This document shows positions 19,994 to 30,044 of a stretch of 64,000 nt of DNA, in pieces. Every line of letters begins with the position of its first letter. Within the stretch, counting starts at the first letter, position 1. The notes under the pieces were generated by a model. That model was not told the origin of the DNA. It did not search any database and was given only the letters and a program-made list of their open reading frames with translations. The translations under genes were made by a program, and so were the position numbers. Source of the stretch: Haemophilus pittmaniae (lineage in GTDB: Bacteria; Pseudomonadota; Gammaproteobacteria; Enterobacterales; Pasteurellaceae); assembly GCF_900186995.1 (NCBI RefSeq), contig NZ_LT906463.1, positions 930,001 to 994,000 on the forward strand, in the 5' to 3' direction.

Positions 19994-20028
19994 AACCGCA
20001 CTTGCTCACGCCTTTGAGAAGTGCGGTT
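19994..20028. terminator. Bidirectional terminator built from an inverted pair of uptake words
   Basis: AACCGCACTT and AAGTGCGGTT form a perfect 10-bp stem, with an inner CTCA/TGAG extension. Both arms contain the nine-base Hin-type uptake word (AAGTGCGGT or its complement). It lies between alaS and uspA, downstream of uspA on the minus strand, and is flanked by T/A runs on both sides. Confidence 0.85.
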
Positions 20029-20073
20029 AAAATTTAAGTTATTCTAAAACCAATAAAAATAATTTATGACAAA

Positions 20074-20499
20074 TTACTCGTCTCGAAGTGGCACAACTAG
20101 CATATCAATTTTAATCGTATTCATCACTTGACGTGTTGAAGACATCAATTTACTCCAAAAATCCTGATGGTGTCCGGTAACCAGTAAATCTACATCATAT
20201 TTATCAATGGCATCAGTCAACACCTGACCTAAATCACCGCTACCGCTCAATTTTTCTTTAATTGGATAGCCGGCATGCTCTGCCAGATCCAATAAGGCTT
20301 TTTGTGTTTCACTTGAAATTCGATCCTGCATAGAGGACATATTCACATCAATCAATCCGGTATAAAGATCCGAAAAGTTCACATCGACGTGTATGATAGA
20401 CAGTTCGGCTTCATTGCGTCTTGCTACACCTACAGCCTTCTTCAGTAGGACTTCGCTCTCATCCGAAAGATCCACCGCAAGTAAAATGTGTTTATACAT
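20074..20499 (-). CDS. uspA: Universal stress protein A
   Basis: Small cytoplasmic stress protein of the Usp fold. I chose the ATG at 20499 because it has AAGGAG six bases upstream and gives the usual 141 residues; an earlier in-frame start would add 11 residues. The N terminus [19 protein letters not shown] is typical. The C-terminal region [22 protein letters not shown] replaces the Gly-X-X-Gly ATP-binding motif, as in UspA proteins that do not bind ATP. It stands alone, with a paired-uptake-word terminator downstream. Confidence 0.94.
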   Translation of the reverse strand: MYKHILLAVDLSDESEVLLKKAVGVARRNEAELSIIHVDVNFSDLYTGLIDVNMSSMQDRISSETQKALLDLAEHAGYPIKEKLSGSGDLGQVLTDAIDKYDVDLLVTGHHQDFWSKLMSSTRQVMNTIKIDMLVVPLRDE

Positions 20500-20595
20500 A
20501 ATCGACTCCTTATCTGATTGGTTAAGCACCATGCTTTTTTGGTTGACTGCATACTAGCATTCGAGCATGAGTAAAACTGTGAAGCCACTCACATT

Positions 20596-21897
20596 TTAAG
20601 ATCTTTTATGAGAATTCATTAAATTTTCAATCTCGATAATTTCTTTTGGCGCCGCAGCAGTAAGGATTTTATTACCATATTCAGTGATTAAAATATTATC
20701 TTCGATACGCACGCCAATGCCTTTATATTGCACTGGTACAGCGGCTTCCGGAGAGATATAAATACCCGGTTCGACGGTTAGCACCATACCTTCCTGTAGG
20801 GGGCGATTTTTATTTTCGCCATAGTTACCGACATCGTGTACATCGAGGCCCAACCAGTGACCAAGACCATGCATATAGAATGCTCGATAGGCTTTTTGTT
20901 CGATAAGTTGATTTAATTCCCCCTGTAAAATGCCTAGTGTCAGTAATCCGGCAGTAATGATTCGAATCACTTCCTGCTCGACTTCACCAAGCGTTGTGCC
21001 TACAGTTAAGAGGGCGATAGCCTGCTTTTGTGCCTGCAACACTAGCTCATAAATTTCCCGTTGAGGGGCGCTGAAACAACCGTTGATCGGAAAGGTTCGG
21101 GTAATATCCCCGGCATACATGGCAAACTCGCAGCCGGCATCAATCAGCAACAAATCGCCATCGCGGAGCACTTGATCGTTTTCCGTATAGTGCAGAATAC
21201 AGGCATTTTCACCACTGGCAACAATAGAATTGTAGGCGGCAAAACGAGCGCCAAAACGGGCGAACTCATGCAATAATTCTGCCTCAATTTCATATTCCAT
21301 ACGGTTTGGATAGGTTTGCTGCATCGCTCGGATATGCCCAAAGGCGCTGATTTGCGCAGCTTGTTGCATGAGACGAATTTCGTTGTTTGATTTAATTAAG
21401 CGCATCTCGTCTAGCCAAGGCTGCCAATCTTGCGCCAGCTCGATGTTAATTTGTTCTGACAATAGCGCATTGCCCCAGATTTGATGCTGTGGACAATAAA
21501 AAAACGCTCCTAGGTTTTCTAGAGTTTTGCCTAAAACTGCATCTAAGTCATTGATTTTAAAGGCATTGTCTAAAAAAAGTCGTTTGGGGGCCGCAGCAAC
21601 GCCTAATCGTTTCCCGGTCCAGGTTTCTTGCTCGGGATCGCGTGGGCGGAGAAATAATGAAGTGTGTCCTTCTCCCGCTTGTTTAACTAGTAATAATGCC
21701 GCATTAGGTTCATTAAAACCGGTTAAATACCAAAAATAGCTATCTTGACGAAACGGATATTCGCAATCACGGTTACGGATTTTTTCTTCTGCTGAAAATA
21801 ACAATAATGCCGAATTATCCGGCATAAAGGCTAATAAACGTTGGCGACGTTCGACAAATTCCATTGGCGGAAGTGCCGCCATATAAGCCAAATCCAT
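20596..21897 (-). CDS. pepP: Xaa-Pro aminopeptidase P
   Basis: Cytoplasmic metallopeptidase that removes N-terminal residues preceding proline. The 433-residue protein has the N-terminal AMP_N domain (EFVERRQRLLAFMPDNSALL) and the pita-bread catalytic domain. Metal ligands are seen in LLIDAGCEFAMYAGDITRTF, HGLGHWLGLDVHDVG and MVLTVEPGIYI, with the final glutamate in GVRIEDNILIT. It starts 9 bp after the ygfB stop; the ygfB-pepP pair is conserved in E. coli. Confidence 0.95.
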   Translation of the reverse strand: MDLAYMAALPPMEFVERRQRLLAFMPDNSALLLFSAEEKIRNRDCEYPFRQDSYFWYLTGFNEPNAALLLVKQAGEGHTSLFLRPRDPEQETWTGKRLGVAAAPKRLFLDNAFKINDLDAVLGKTLENLGAFFYCPQHQIWGNALLSEQINIELAQDWQPWLDEMRLIKSNNEIRLMQQAAQISAFGHIRAMQQTYPNRMEYEIEAELLHEFARFGARFAAYNSIVASGENACILHYTENDQVLRDGDLLLIDAGCEFAMYAGDITRTFPINGCFSAPQREIYELVLQAQKQAIALLTVGTTLGEVEQEVIRIITAGLLTLGILQGELNQLIEQKAYRAFYMHGLGHWLGLDVHDVGNYGENKNRPLQEGMVLTVEPGIYISPEAAVPVQYKGIGVRIEDNILITEYGNKILTAAAPKEIIEIENLMNSHKRS

Positions 21898-21906
21898 AGC
21901 GTCTCC

Positions 21907-22458
21907 TTAATGAAGTAACGGTTTTTCAGCTGTTTTCGGCGGATTGAAGTGGTTGTAGAAGAGCATTGCGATAGTACGTAGATATTCGATAATTTCTTCT
22001 AGTGCCTCTTCAATTTCATCTTCGTTATCATCGGCGTCATAGCCTAGCTGGCAAATATCTTGTAAATCATCGATGGCCTCACCAATTTCACCGGTTTCTT
22101 GCGCTAAATCTGAACGTGCCAAACCAAGCCCTAGGAAAAAATGATTGGCCCATTCGGATAAACTGTCCGCGCGGGCAAAGCCCCCAGCTTCTTCTCCCAC
22201 CAATTGCGGAGTAAATTCAAAACCATCCACATCAGCCAATTCATCGGCAATCTGTTGATAAAATTCGCTTACCGCGGCGGTTAATGCCATCGGATAGGCG
22301 TGATTATCGTTGCTAAATTGATAAAGCAATGGCAGCCAGCTTTGGTCGCGTAGGCCACCACACAATAAACCACTTAAAAAGCCATGAAGCTCAGTAGCAT
22401 TGATACCGATGCCGGCGCTTTTTAGCTGTTGGTTAAGTTGGGAATAAGCGATAGTCAT
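21907..22458 (-). CDS. ygfB: YgfB/UPF0149 family protein
   Basis: A 183-residue acidic protein with the UPF0149 pattern: a helical N terminus with [14 protein letters not shown] and the segment [15 protein letters not shown] in the middle, followed by a strongly acidic stretch [20 protein letters not shown]. Its molecular role is not established. It precedes pepP, as in E. coli. Confidence 0.88.
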   Translation of the reverse strand: MTIAYSQLNQQLKSAGIGINATELHGFLSGLLCGGLRDQSWLPLLYQFSNDNHAYPMALTAAVSEFYQQIADELADVDGFEFTPQLVGEEAGGFARADSLSEWANHFFLGLGLARSDLAQETGEIGEAIDDLQDICQLGYDADDNEDEIEEALEEIIEYLRTIAMLFYNHFNPPKTAEKPLLH

Positions 22459-22477
22459 AAAAATTCCTTCATAAACA

Positions 22478-22966
22478 TTAACGCAGGCCGACCCGACGAC
22501 GGGTTTTGCGCATTAATAAAAAGACCCAAGGCCAGAGAATGCCCGATGCTAAGGCACCGAAAATTTCCGCCCAATTGAAATTGGCGCTGTGTAATGAGAG
22601 CTCCGCGAGAAAAATGAGTAGTCGAATGGCGAATACAAACACCACGACCAACAGGCTTTGGAACCAAAGTGAAAGGTTGCGTAACACCAAATAATTTTTC
22701 GCAATAAAATAAAAGGCAACCGACAAAACCAGCGCATGCAGACCGAGTATGGAGCCAAGTACCAAATCCCACACCAAGCCCAATAGAAATGCCCAGCCAA
22801 TACTGACCCGATTAGGAATTGCCAACACCCAGTAAAGCAGTACCAATACCAACCAGGAGGGTTTAAAGGCTTGGAAACCGGCCGGCCAAGGGGCTAGTTC
22901 CAGCACTAGCGCGGCAATACAGAAAAATAGAATGGTTGCCCATTGAAAAATAAAACGCGGTTGCAT
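22478..22966 (-). CDS. mreD: Rod shape-determining protein MreD
   Basis: Integral inner-membrane partner of MreB and MreC in the elongasome. The 162 residues form about five hydrophobic segments, including the conserved [20 protein letters not shown] region, with basic loops and a basic C terminus ([10 protein letters not shown]). Its start overlaps the mreC stop by one base, so the two are probably translationally coupled. Confidence 0.92.
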   Translation of the reverse strand: MQPRFIFQWATILFFCIAALVLELAPWPAGFQAFKPSWLVLVLLYWVLAIPNRVSIGWAFLLGLVWDLVLGSILGLHALVLSVAFYFIAKNYLVLRNLSLWFQSLLVVVFVFAIRLLIFLAELSLHSANFNWAEIFGALASGILWPWVFLLMRKTRRRVGLR

Positions 22967-24030
22967 TAGTCTTCATCCCGATGTTCTTGTTGTTCCGGGG
23001 AAACCGGCTCTTCCGATTGCGGCATGACCGGCGGAATTTCCGGTTCGATGGTTTCCTTGTGATTTGGCTCGGCTTGTTGTTCGTCCAAGACCTTTGGCTT
23101 ATTAATAGCTTGGCGTTTGGATTGTTCGTTGTTGGCCTGACTATTTAAGCGTTGTTCGACTAACTGACGAACCTCTTCTGGGGTCATGGATTTGACCTTC
23201 GCCATATCCATATTGGACGGCCATAATAGCAATAGATAGCGCAAGCGATCTAAGGAAGCCAAAGGTTTGGCCTTGATGGTCGCGAAATAATTGCCACCAT
23301 CCCTTGAGATGCTTTGTACTACGGCTACCGGATAGCCTTCCACAAAACGTCCGCCTAAACCGGAGGTGACTAATAAATCGCCTTTTTCAATATCCGCCGA
23401 ACGCGGTACATTTTCTAGCGTTAATTCATCGGCATGTCCGGTACCGCTTGCGATCACTCGCACATCATTACGTAACACTTGTACCGGAATGGAATGGGTA
23501 ACATCGGTGAGTAATAGCACCCGACTGGTATTTTCGCCCACGGAAATAATCTGTCCGATCACGCCTTTTTCATCAATCACCGGTTGGCCGACATAAGCAC
23601 CGTCCCTCTCTCCCTGATTAATGACCACCTGTTGACGGTAGACATCAGTTTCAGCGGTGAGGACTTCAGCGATTTTTTTATATTCATCGGTACGCAGTGG
23701 CGAATTGAGCAATAAGCGCAACCGTTGATTTTCTACTTTCAGCTGATCTAAGAGCAACAAATCGGCGTTCTTTTCCCGCAATTGTTCGCGTAACACTTTG
23801 TTTTCGATTTGTAATTTATTGGTATCCACCAAGTTGTCGGAAACGCCGTCAAGTACGGTGCGTGGGCTGTTAGCCAAATAATAAAGGCCGCCCACGGCAG
23901 TTTCCATCACACTACGGGCACGGGACATGGAATCGGTCTTGCCATCCAATAAAATGAGCGTGATTGATGCAATCACGGCAAGAATCAAGCGAATGCCGAG
24001 TGGCGGCGCTTTGCCGAAAATGGGTTTCAT
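22966..24030 (-). CDS. mreC: Rod shape-determining protein MreC
   Basis: Bitopic elongasome scaffold that links MreB to the periplasmic synthases. The 354-residue protein has one N-terminal membrane segment (GIRLILAVIASITLILLDG), a coiled coil around residues 70-110, then two beta-barrel domains (EVLTAETDVYRQQVVINQG and GDLLVTSGLGGRFVEGYPVA). A long Q-, E- and P-rich C-terminal tail follows. The tail is low-complexity and may be poorly conserved. Confidence 0.94.
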   Translation of the reverse strand: MKPIFGKAPPLGIRLILAVIASITLILLDGKTDSMSRARSVMETAVGGLYYLANSPRTVLDGVSDNLVDTNKLQIENKVLREQLREKNADLLLLDQLKVENQRLRLLLNSPLRTDEYKKIAEVLTAETDVYRQQVVINQGERDGAYVGQPVIDEKGVIGQIISVGENTSRVLLLTDVTHSIPVQVLRNDVRVIASGTGHADELTLENVPRSADIEKGDLLVTSGLGGRFVEGYPVAVVQSISRDGGNYFATIKAKPLASLDRLRYLLLLWPSNMDMAKVKSMTPEEVRQLVEQRLNSQANNEQSKRQAINKPKVLDEQQAEPNHKETIEPEIPPVMPQSEEPVSPEQQEHRDED

Positions 24031-24048
24031 TTAGCCTGCCTAAAAGAA

Positions 24049-24083
24049 AAAAATGCGGCGGGCTTACCCAACACCGCATTTTA
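24049..24083 (-). terminator. Terminator or attenuator between mreB and mreC
   Basis: AAAATGCGG and CCGCATTTT form a stem around a 15-base loop. On the minus strand it is followed by TTTTTTTCTTTT. It stands between mreB and mreC, so it probably lowers mreCD expression relative to mreB. Confidence 0.7.
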
Positions 24084-24089
24084 TTTTGA

Positions 24090-24154
24090 ATGCTAATAAA
24101 ATCAATAACTTAGAGTTGTTTTTGGGGAAAACTCCGGAAACCGCTGGGGCGTTT

Positions 24155-24157
<3 letters not shown>
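24090..24157 (-). repeat. Dispersed 75-bp intergenic repeat, copy 4
   Basis: On the minus strand it reads AAAACGCCCC, a middle with GTTTTCC, CTAAGTTATTGATTTTATTA and a short tail. It abuts the mreB stop (its head overlaps the last bases of mreB) and is directly followed by the mreB-mreC hairpin. Confidence 0.7.
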
Positions 24158-25276
<1,119 letters not shown>

Positions 25277-25384
25277 CTAAATGTATCAAAAAATCGTCGT
25301 CGATAATAGCGATTTATCTGAAAAATCCGCTGGTCGGTGGGGGAAAATCCCTTTGAGAAAGCCACATCTCTTCGCGGTTTTACC

Positions 25385-25460
25385 GGACAAACGCCCCCAT
25401 GATTTTCAGTGTTTTCTTAAAAATTAATGCTAACTCATTGATTTTATTAGAGTTGGTTTC
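25385..25460 (+). repeat. Dispersed 75-bp intergenic repeat, copy 5
   Basis: A well-conserved copy: AAACGCCCCC, a T run, AATGCTAACTCATTGATTTT and the tail ATTAGAGTTGGTTT. It lies between the ABC transporter gene and mreB, both on the minus strand, so its orientation is opposite to transcription. Confidence 0.75.
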
Positions 25461-25464
25461 AAGA

Positions 25465-27282
25465 CTAATGTCGAACAGCATTTTCCGTAGCCAGCCATTG
25501 CCAATGGCCATCCCCCAAGATGTGCAATTGATGGTGGTGCAACTGTTGTAATGTGGAACGATGGCCGACACTGATAATGGTGGTATTTGGCAACTCGCTT
25601 TGCAGTAATTGATACATCGCAAATTCCAATCCTTCATCCATGCTAGCACTGGCTTCATCCAAGAAGGCTACACGTGGTTTTTGTAACAACAAGCGGGCAA
25701 AAGCCAAACGTTGTTGTTCGCCAAGGGACAGAATACGCGTCCAATCCTGTTCCTGTTCAAGCCGCTCAATTAAGTGCCCCAATTGCACTTTGGACAATAC
25801 ATCACAGGCTTGGGCGACTTCGATGCTATCCGGTGCATTTGGATAGGCTAGCGCCGTAAGCAAGTTGCCCTGTGGTAAATACGGTTTTTGTGAGAGGAAT
25901 AATTGGCTGTCTTGCGGACAGTAAATTTCCCCTTCAGAGAAGGACCAAAGCCCGGCAATCGTACGCAATAGGGTAGTTTTTCCTGCACCGGACGGCCCTT
26001 GAATCAATACACGATCACCACTATCAATGGTTAAGTGAAGGTCTTTGATTAAGGTTTTGCCGAATGGGTTTTTGATGCAGAGATCCTTAAACACGATTGA
26101 GCTTGGGCTATCATGTAGCACCGTGCTGGATTGACGGTTAGCCATGTCGATGGCGTAGCTGAATCCGGTTAATCGGTCAAGGGTGGCTTTATAGCCGGCA
26201 AAATTGTCGTAGGTGTTACGGAAAAAGGATAAATTGGCATGTAACTTACCAAACACCTGCAGGGTTTGCATTAAATCGCCCAGTTTGATTTGTTTTTCAA
26301 AATAACGTCCGACTTGAATCAAGAGTGGGAAAACCACGGAGATTTGGCTTACCACGAGGTTGAATCCGGAGAATTTTAGGGTTCGAAACACGATATCCCA
26401 CATATTGCCGATGACGGCGCGAAATTGTTTGTAAAGTTGATTTTTTTCTACTTTTTCACCGGCATAGAAAGCGATGCTTTCAGCATATTCTTTAATGCGG
26501 ATTAAGGAATAACGGTAGTTCGCGTTGAGTCGTTCGTTTGCAAAGTTGAGCATAATTAATGGACGTCCTAAACGAAACGCAATAACCGTGGTGAGCAATA
26601 CGTAAGCGAACACTAAGAAGACCATCATACGTGGAATTTCATGCCCCAGTACCAACATCGGACCGGCCAAGCCCCATAATAAAATTGTGTAGGAGATCAT
26701 TGATGTAACCGCATCGATAACACCGGTTGCAAGGGATAATGTGGTTTTGACGTAGGATTGTACGTCTTGTTGAATACGTTGGTCGGGGTTATCAAAATTG
26801 GCTGAAACGTACTGGGTTTTGTAGTAGGCACGATTGTCGATCCATTTGTCGACCATTTGATCATTCAGCCATTCGATCCAATCGATGGAAAAACGCTGTT
26901 CCAAATAATAGCTAATGAGGGCGGTGGTCACTGCACAGGTGGCGATTACACAGAATAACCCCATTTGTTGCCAAAACACCGGTTGGTTGAAGTCCTGTAG
27001 CGAGGTGTACATGTTTTTATACCATTCGGAATGGACTAAGCTGATGCGTACGCTGACTAGGGTCATGGCAACAATCAGTAAAAAGAAAAGCAAAGGTTTG
27101 ATCGAACGCTTAGGGGATAGATAGCCACCGGCAAACATCCAGAATTGTTTTCCCCAATGGGTACATTGAACCAATAGAAAAATTCCCAAGCTGAAGAAAA
27201 TGGCCGTCAAAGCCAGGGTTTGTGCTATCCACCAGAAGGAATCGATAGCAATTTGTGCGTAATCCATCTCCGTAAATTCCAA
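25465..27282 (-). CDS. SbmA/BacA-like ABC transporter, fused permease and ATPase
   Basis: A 605-residue inner-membrane half-transporter. The N-terminal SbmA_BacA-type membrane domain (residues 1-370) has six hydrophobic helices and the segments RISLVHSEWYKNMYTSLQDF and WIEWLNDQMVDKWIDNRAYY. The ATPase domain has Walker A GPSGAGKTTLL, signature LSLGEQQRLAFARLLL and Walker B RVAFLDEAS. Architecture matches E. coli YddA and H. influenzae HI0036. Relatives transport peptides or very-long-chain acyl compounds; the substrate here is unknown. The frame opens with TTG at 27282; an ATG five codons in is the alternative start. Confidence 0.85.
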   Translation of the reverse strand: MEFTEMDYAQIAIDSFWWIAQTLALTAIFFSLGIFLLVQCTHWGKQFWMFAGGYLSPKRSIKPLLFFLLIVAMTLVSVRISLVHSEWYKNMYTSLQDFNQPVFWQQMGLFCVIATCAVTTALISYYLEQRFSIDWIEWLNDQMVDKWIDNRAYYKTQYVSANFDNPDQRIQQDVQSYVKTTLSLATGVIDAVTSMISYTILLWGLAGPMLVLGHEIPRMMVFLVFAYVLLTTVIAFRLGRPLIMLNFANERLNANYRYSLIRIKEYAESIAFYAGEKVEKNQLYKQFRAVIGNMWDIVFRTLKFSGFNLVVSQISVVFPLLIQVGRYFEKQIKLGDLMQTLQVFGKLHANLSFFRNTYDNFAGYKATLDRLTGFSYAIDMANRQSSTVLHDSPSSIVFKDLCIKNPFGKTLIKDLHLTIDSGDRVLIQGPSGAGKTTLLRTIAGLWSFSEGEIYCPQDSQLFLSQKPYLPQGNLLTALAYPNAPDSIEVAQACDVLSKVQLGHLIERLEQEQDWTRILSLGEQQRLAFARLLLQKPRVAFLDEASASMDEGLEFAMYQLLQSELPNTTIISVGHRSTLQQLHHHQLHILGDGHWQWLATENAVRH

Positions 27283-27398
27283 TATAAAAGTACTATTTTT
27301 TTGGTGGCGGCCATTTTATGGGGAGTTTTTGATTAAGCAAGAAAAATGTGATCTAAGTAACATTTTGGCCGATTAGCAAAAAAATTTAGCCAACCAGT

Positions 27399-27407
27399 TG
27401 TTATAAT
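27399..27407 (+). promoter_or_regulatory. Extended -10 promoter element for the yidE-like gene
   Basis: TGTTATAAT is an extended -10 motif (TG-N-TATAAT) 45 bp upstream of the start codon. No good -35 box is present, which is common for extended -10 promoters. Confidence 0.5.
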
Positions 27408-27451
27408 CCGCGCAGTTTATTTTTTTAATTTTATGTCTTTATGGAGTCAAT

Positions 27452-29107
27452 ATGAGTGATACGGCTATAACCATAGGCCTGTTGGCGTTGGTCGCCATCA
27501 TAGGTCTATGGATCGGTCATTGGAAGATTAAGGGGGTCGGTCTCGGTATCGGAGGCGTGTTATTTGGCGGGATTATCGTCAGCCATTTTACCAATCAATA
27601 CGGCATTGTATTGGATCAGCATACCTTACACTTTATTCAGGAGTTTGGGCTGATCTTATTTGTGTATACCATAGGGATTCAGGTAGGTCCGGGGTTCTTT
27701 GCCTCGTTGCGTAAATCCGGGCTAAAACTCAATGGCTTCGCGATTTTGATCGTTTTATTAGGTTCGCTTGCTACCGCAGCCGTTTATTTTGTGTCGGGCA
27801 TCCCGTTAGATGTTGCCTTGGGGATTTATTCCGGTGCGGTGACAAATACGCCATCTTTAGGGGCTGGGCAACAGATTCTGAGTGAATTGGGAGTTACCGG
27901 TACGACAGCAAGCATGGGGATGGCCTATGCAATGGCTTACCCATTTGGGATCTGCGGTATTTTGCTCACCATGTGGTTAATTCGACTCTTTTTTAAAGTG
28001 AAAATTGATGAGGAAGCAGAGCGTTTTCATCAAGAAAATCACAGTGAAAAGGACACTTTGCATGAGCTTTCAGTGAAAGTAACCAACCAAAACCTAAATG
28101 GCTTAACCTTGGTGCAAATTCCTGGCTTTGGTGATGAAGATGTGGTGTGTTCCCGTTTAAAACGTGGCGATGATGTGATTGTGCCAAAGGCAGATAGTGA
28201 AATTTTAGCGGGTGATATCCTCCTGTTGGTCGGCGATCAGCAGGCATTGCATAAAATGCAACTGATCATTGGTGAGGAAATGGCTCTACCGGTAGTTAAA
28301 GTTGGTGGCGAAATTCGTTCTGAGCGAGTTGTTGTAACTAATGAAAAAGTATTGGGTAAACGTATTCGCAATTTAGGCATCCATCAAAAATACGGCGTGG
28401 TTATTTCCCGCTTAAACCGTGCAGGGGTGGAATTGGTTCCGTCCGCTAATACCAGCTTACAATTTGGTGACGTATTGCATATGGTTGGACGTACCGATGT
28501 GTTGAATAAAGCAATTTCGGTGATTGGTAATGCACAACAAAAATTATTGCAGGTGCAAATGTTGCCGGTATTTATCGGAATAGGTCTAGGAGTACTGTTT
28601 GGTTCGATACCTTTCTATATTCCAGGATTTCCTGTGGCATTACGTCTAGGGTTAGCGGGAGGACCTTTGGTCGTCGCTCTCATTTTGGCTCGTATCGGTA
28701 GCATCGGGAAACTCTATTGGTTTATGCCTCCATCTGCTAACTTGGCGTTACGGGAAATCGGGATCGTATTGTTCTTGTCGGTTGTTGGGATAAAATCCGG
28801 CGGCGCGTTTGTTGATACCTTAGTTAACGGTGCCGGTTTGGAATGGATGGGCTATGGTATTTTCATTACGCTGATGCCATTATTGGTGGTTGGTATAATT
28901 GCTAGATGGCGCGCTAGAATGAATTATTTAACAATATGTGGTCTGCTCGCCGGGGCAATGACGGATCCGCCAGCATTGGCTTTTGCTAATGAGTTAAAAG
29001 AAGATAGCGGTGCAGCGGCCTTATCCTATGCAACGGTGTATCCGTTAGTCATGTTTTTGCGGATTATTTCTCCGCAGCTATTGGCGATTCTATTGTGGGT
29101 GGTGTAG
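27452..29107 (+). CDS. yidE: YidE-type AAE-family transporter with two RCK_C domains
   Basis: Integral membrane protein of the aspartate:alanine exchanger family. The 551 residues have two duplicated membrane halves: [17 protein letters not shown] and [20 protein letters not shown] in the first, and [20 protein letters not shown] and [17 protein letters not shown] in the second. They flank a cytoplasmic insert with two TrkA_C modules ([13 protein letters not shown], and [14 protein letters not shown]). The protein matches E. coli YidE in length and order. The substrate is unproven. It is preceded by GGAG and followed by a terminator. Confidence 0.9.
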   Translation: MSDTAITIGLLALVAIIGLWIGHWKIKGVGLGIGGVLFGGIIVSHFTNQYGIVLDQHTLHFIQEFGLILFVYTIGIQVGPGFFASLRKSGLKLNGFAILIVLLGSLATAAVYFVSGIPLDVALGIYSGAVTNTPSLGAGQQILSELGVTGTTASMGMAYAMAYPFGICGILLTMWLIRLFFKVKIDEEAERFHQENHSEKDTLHELSVKVTNQNLNGLTLVQIPGFGDEDVVCSRLKRGDDVIVPKADSEILAGDILLLVGDQQALHKMQLIIGEEMALPVVKVGGEIRSERVVVTNEKVLGKRIRNLGIHQKYGVVISRLNRAGVELVPSANTSLQFGDVLHMVGRTDVLNKAISVIGNAQQKLLQVQMLPVFIGIGLGVLFGSIPFYIPGFPVALRLGLAGGPLVVALILARIGSIGKLYWFMPPSANLALREIGIVLFLSVVGIKSGGAFVDTLVNGAGLEWMGYGIFITLMPLLVVGIIARWRARMNYLTICGLLAGAMTDPPALAFANELKEDSGAAALSYATVYPLVMFLRIISPQLLAILLWVV

Positions 29108-29121
29108 AGTCGCATTGAACT

Positions 29122-29166
29122 AAAAAATACGGGGGCAGCCTTTGAGCTTTGCGCCCGTATTTTTTT
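29122..29166 (+). terminator. Rho-independent terminator of the yidE-like gene
   Basis: AAATACGGGGGC and GCGCCCGTATTT pair with minor imperfections around an 18-base loop and are followed by a T run. It lies 15 bp after the stop codon. Confidence 0.75.
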
Positions 29167-29254
29167 GCCTAAGAAAAACCCTCGAAGGAGAGGAAAAGCT
29201 AGAGCTTTAAGCCATACAATGCTAGAATCCGCCCCCTAAAAAACAGGAGAGAAA

Positions 29255-29563
29255 ATGTCGCTGGTTCAATTTTTAACGGAGACCCTCGATGGTCTGAAAG
29301 GCACCGATATTGTGCATTTCAATGTAAAAGGTAAATCCTCGATTACCGACGATATGATTATTTGTACGGGGGCATCCAGTCGCCAGGTCTCAGCAATGGC
29401 AGATAATTTAATCGCTGAATGTAAAAAAGCAGGAATCGAAACCTTTGGCGAAGAAGGTAAAAATACCGCTGACTGGATTGTTGTCGATTTAGGGCAAGCT
29501 ATCGTGCATATTATGCAACGGGATGCTCGCGAACTATATCAGCTTGAAAAACTTTGGGCGTAA
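29255..29563 (+). CDS. rsfS: Ribosomal silencing factor RsfS
   Basis: Binds ribosomal protein L14 and blocks subunit joining during starvation. All 102 residues fit the family: LKGTDIVHFNVKGKSSITDD, the segment FGEEGKNTADWIVVDLGQAI and the C-terminal REYYxLExLW-like ARELYQLEKLW. An AGGAGAG ribosome binding site precedes the ATG. It begins the plus-strand run rsfS-rlmH-mrdA-rodA-rlpA-dacA. Confidence 0.95.
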   Translation: MSLVQFLTETLDGLKGTDIVHFNVKGKSSITDDMIICTGASSRQVSAMADNLIAECKKAGIETFGEEGKNTADWIVVDLGQAIVHIMQRDARELYQLEKLWA

Positions 29564-29569
29564 ATTTCA

Positions 29570-30037
29570 GTGAAGATCACTTTAATTGCTGTGGGTTGTA
29601 AAATGCCGGCCTGGGTGACGGAAGGTTTTGTCGAATATCAACGCCGCTTCCCTAAGGATATGCCCTTTGAACTTATTGAGATTGCAGCCGGTAAACGCGG
29701 TAAGAATGCCGATATCAAACGGATTCTGGATACGGAAGGTAAAGCGATGTTAGCCGCCGCCGGCAAAGCTAAAATCGTGACCTTAGATATCCCCGGGAAA
29801 CCCTGGACAACCCCACAATTGGCGCAGCAACTGGAAGGCTGGAAAAATGACGGCCGTGATATTGCATTACTGATCGGGGGGCCGGAAGGATTATCGCCGG
29901 AATGCAAGGCTGCCGCCGAACAAAGTTGGTCTTTATCGCCGCTTACGTTGCCGCATCCACTGGTGCGGGTTGTTGTTGCGGAAAGTTTGTATCGCGCGTG
30001 GTCGCTTTCTACCAATCATCCTTATCACCGAGAATAA
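29570..30037 (+). CDS. rlmH: 23S rRNA pseudouridine-1915 N3-methyltransferase
   Basis: SPOUT-fold methyltransferase that modifies helix 69 of 23S rRNA. The 155-residue protein starts with GTG (6 bp after the rsfS stop) as [20 protein letters not shown]. It ends with the S-adenosylmethionine-binding knot segment [15 protein letters not shown] and the typical [14 protein letters not shown]. Confidence 0.95.
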   Translation: MKITLIAVGCKMPAWVTEGFVEYQRRFPKDMPFELIEIAAGKRGKNADIKRILDTEGKAMLAAAGKAKIVTLDIPGKPWTTPQLAQQLEGWKNDGRDIALLIGGPEGLSPECKAAAEQSWSLSPLTLPHPLVRVVVAESLYRAWSLSTNHPYHRE

Positions 30038-30044
30038 TGTTGCA

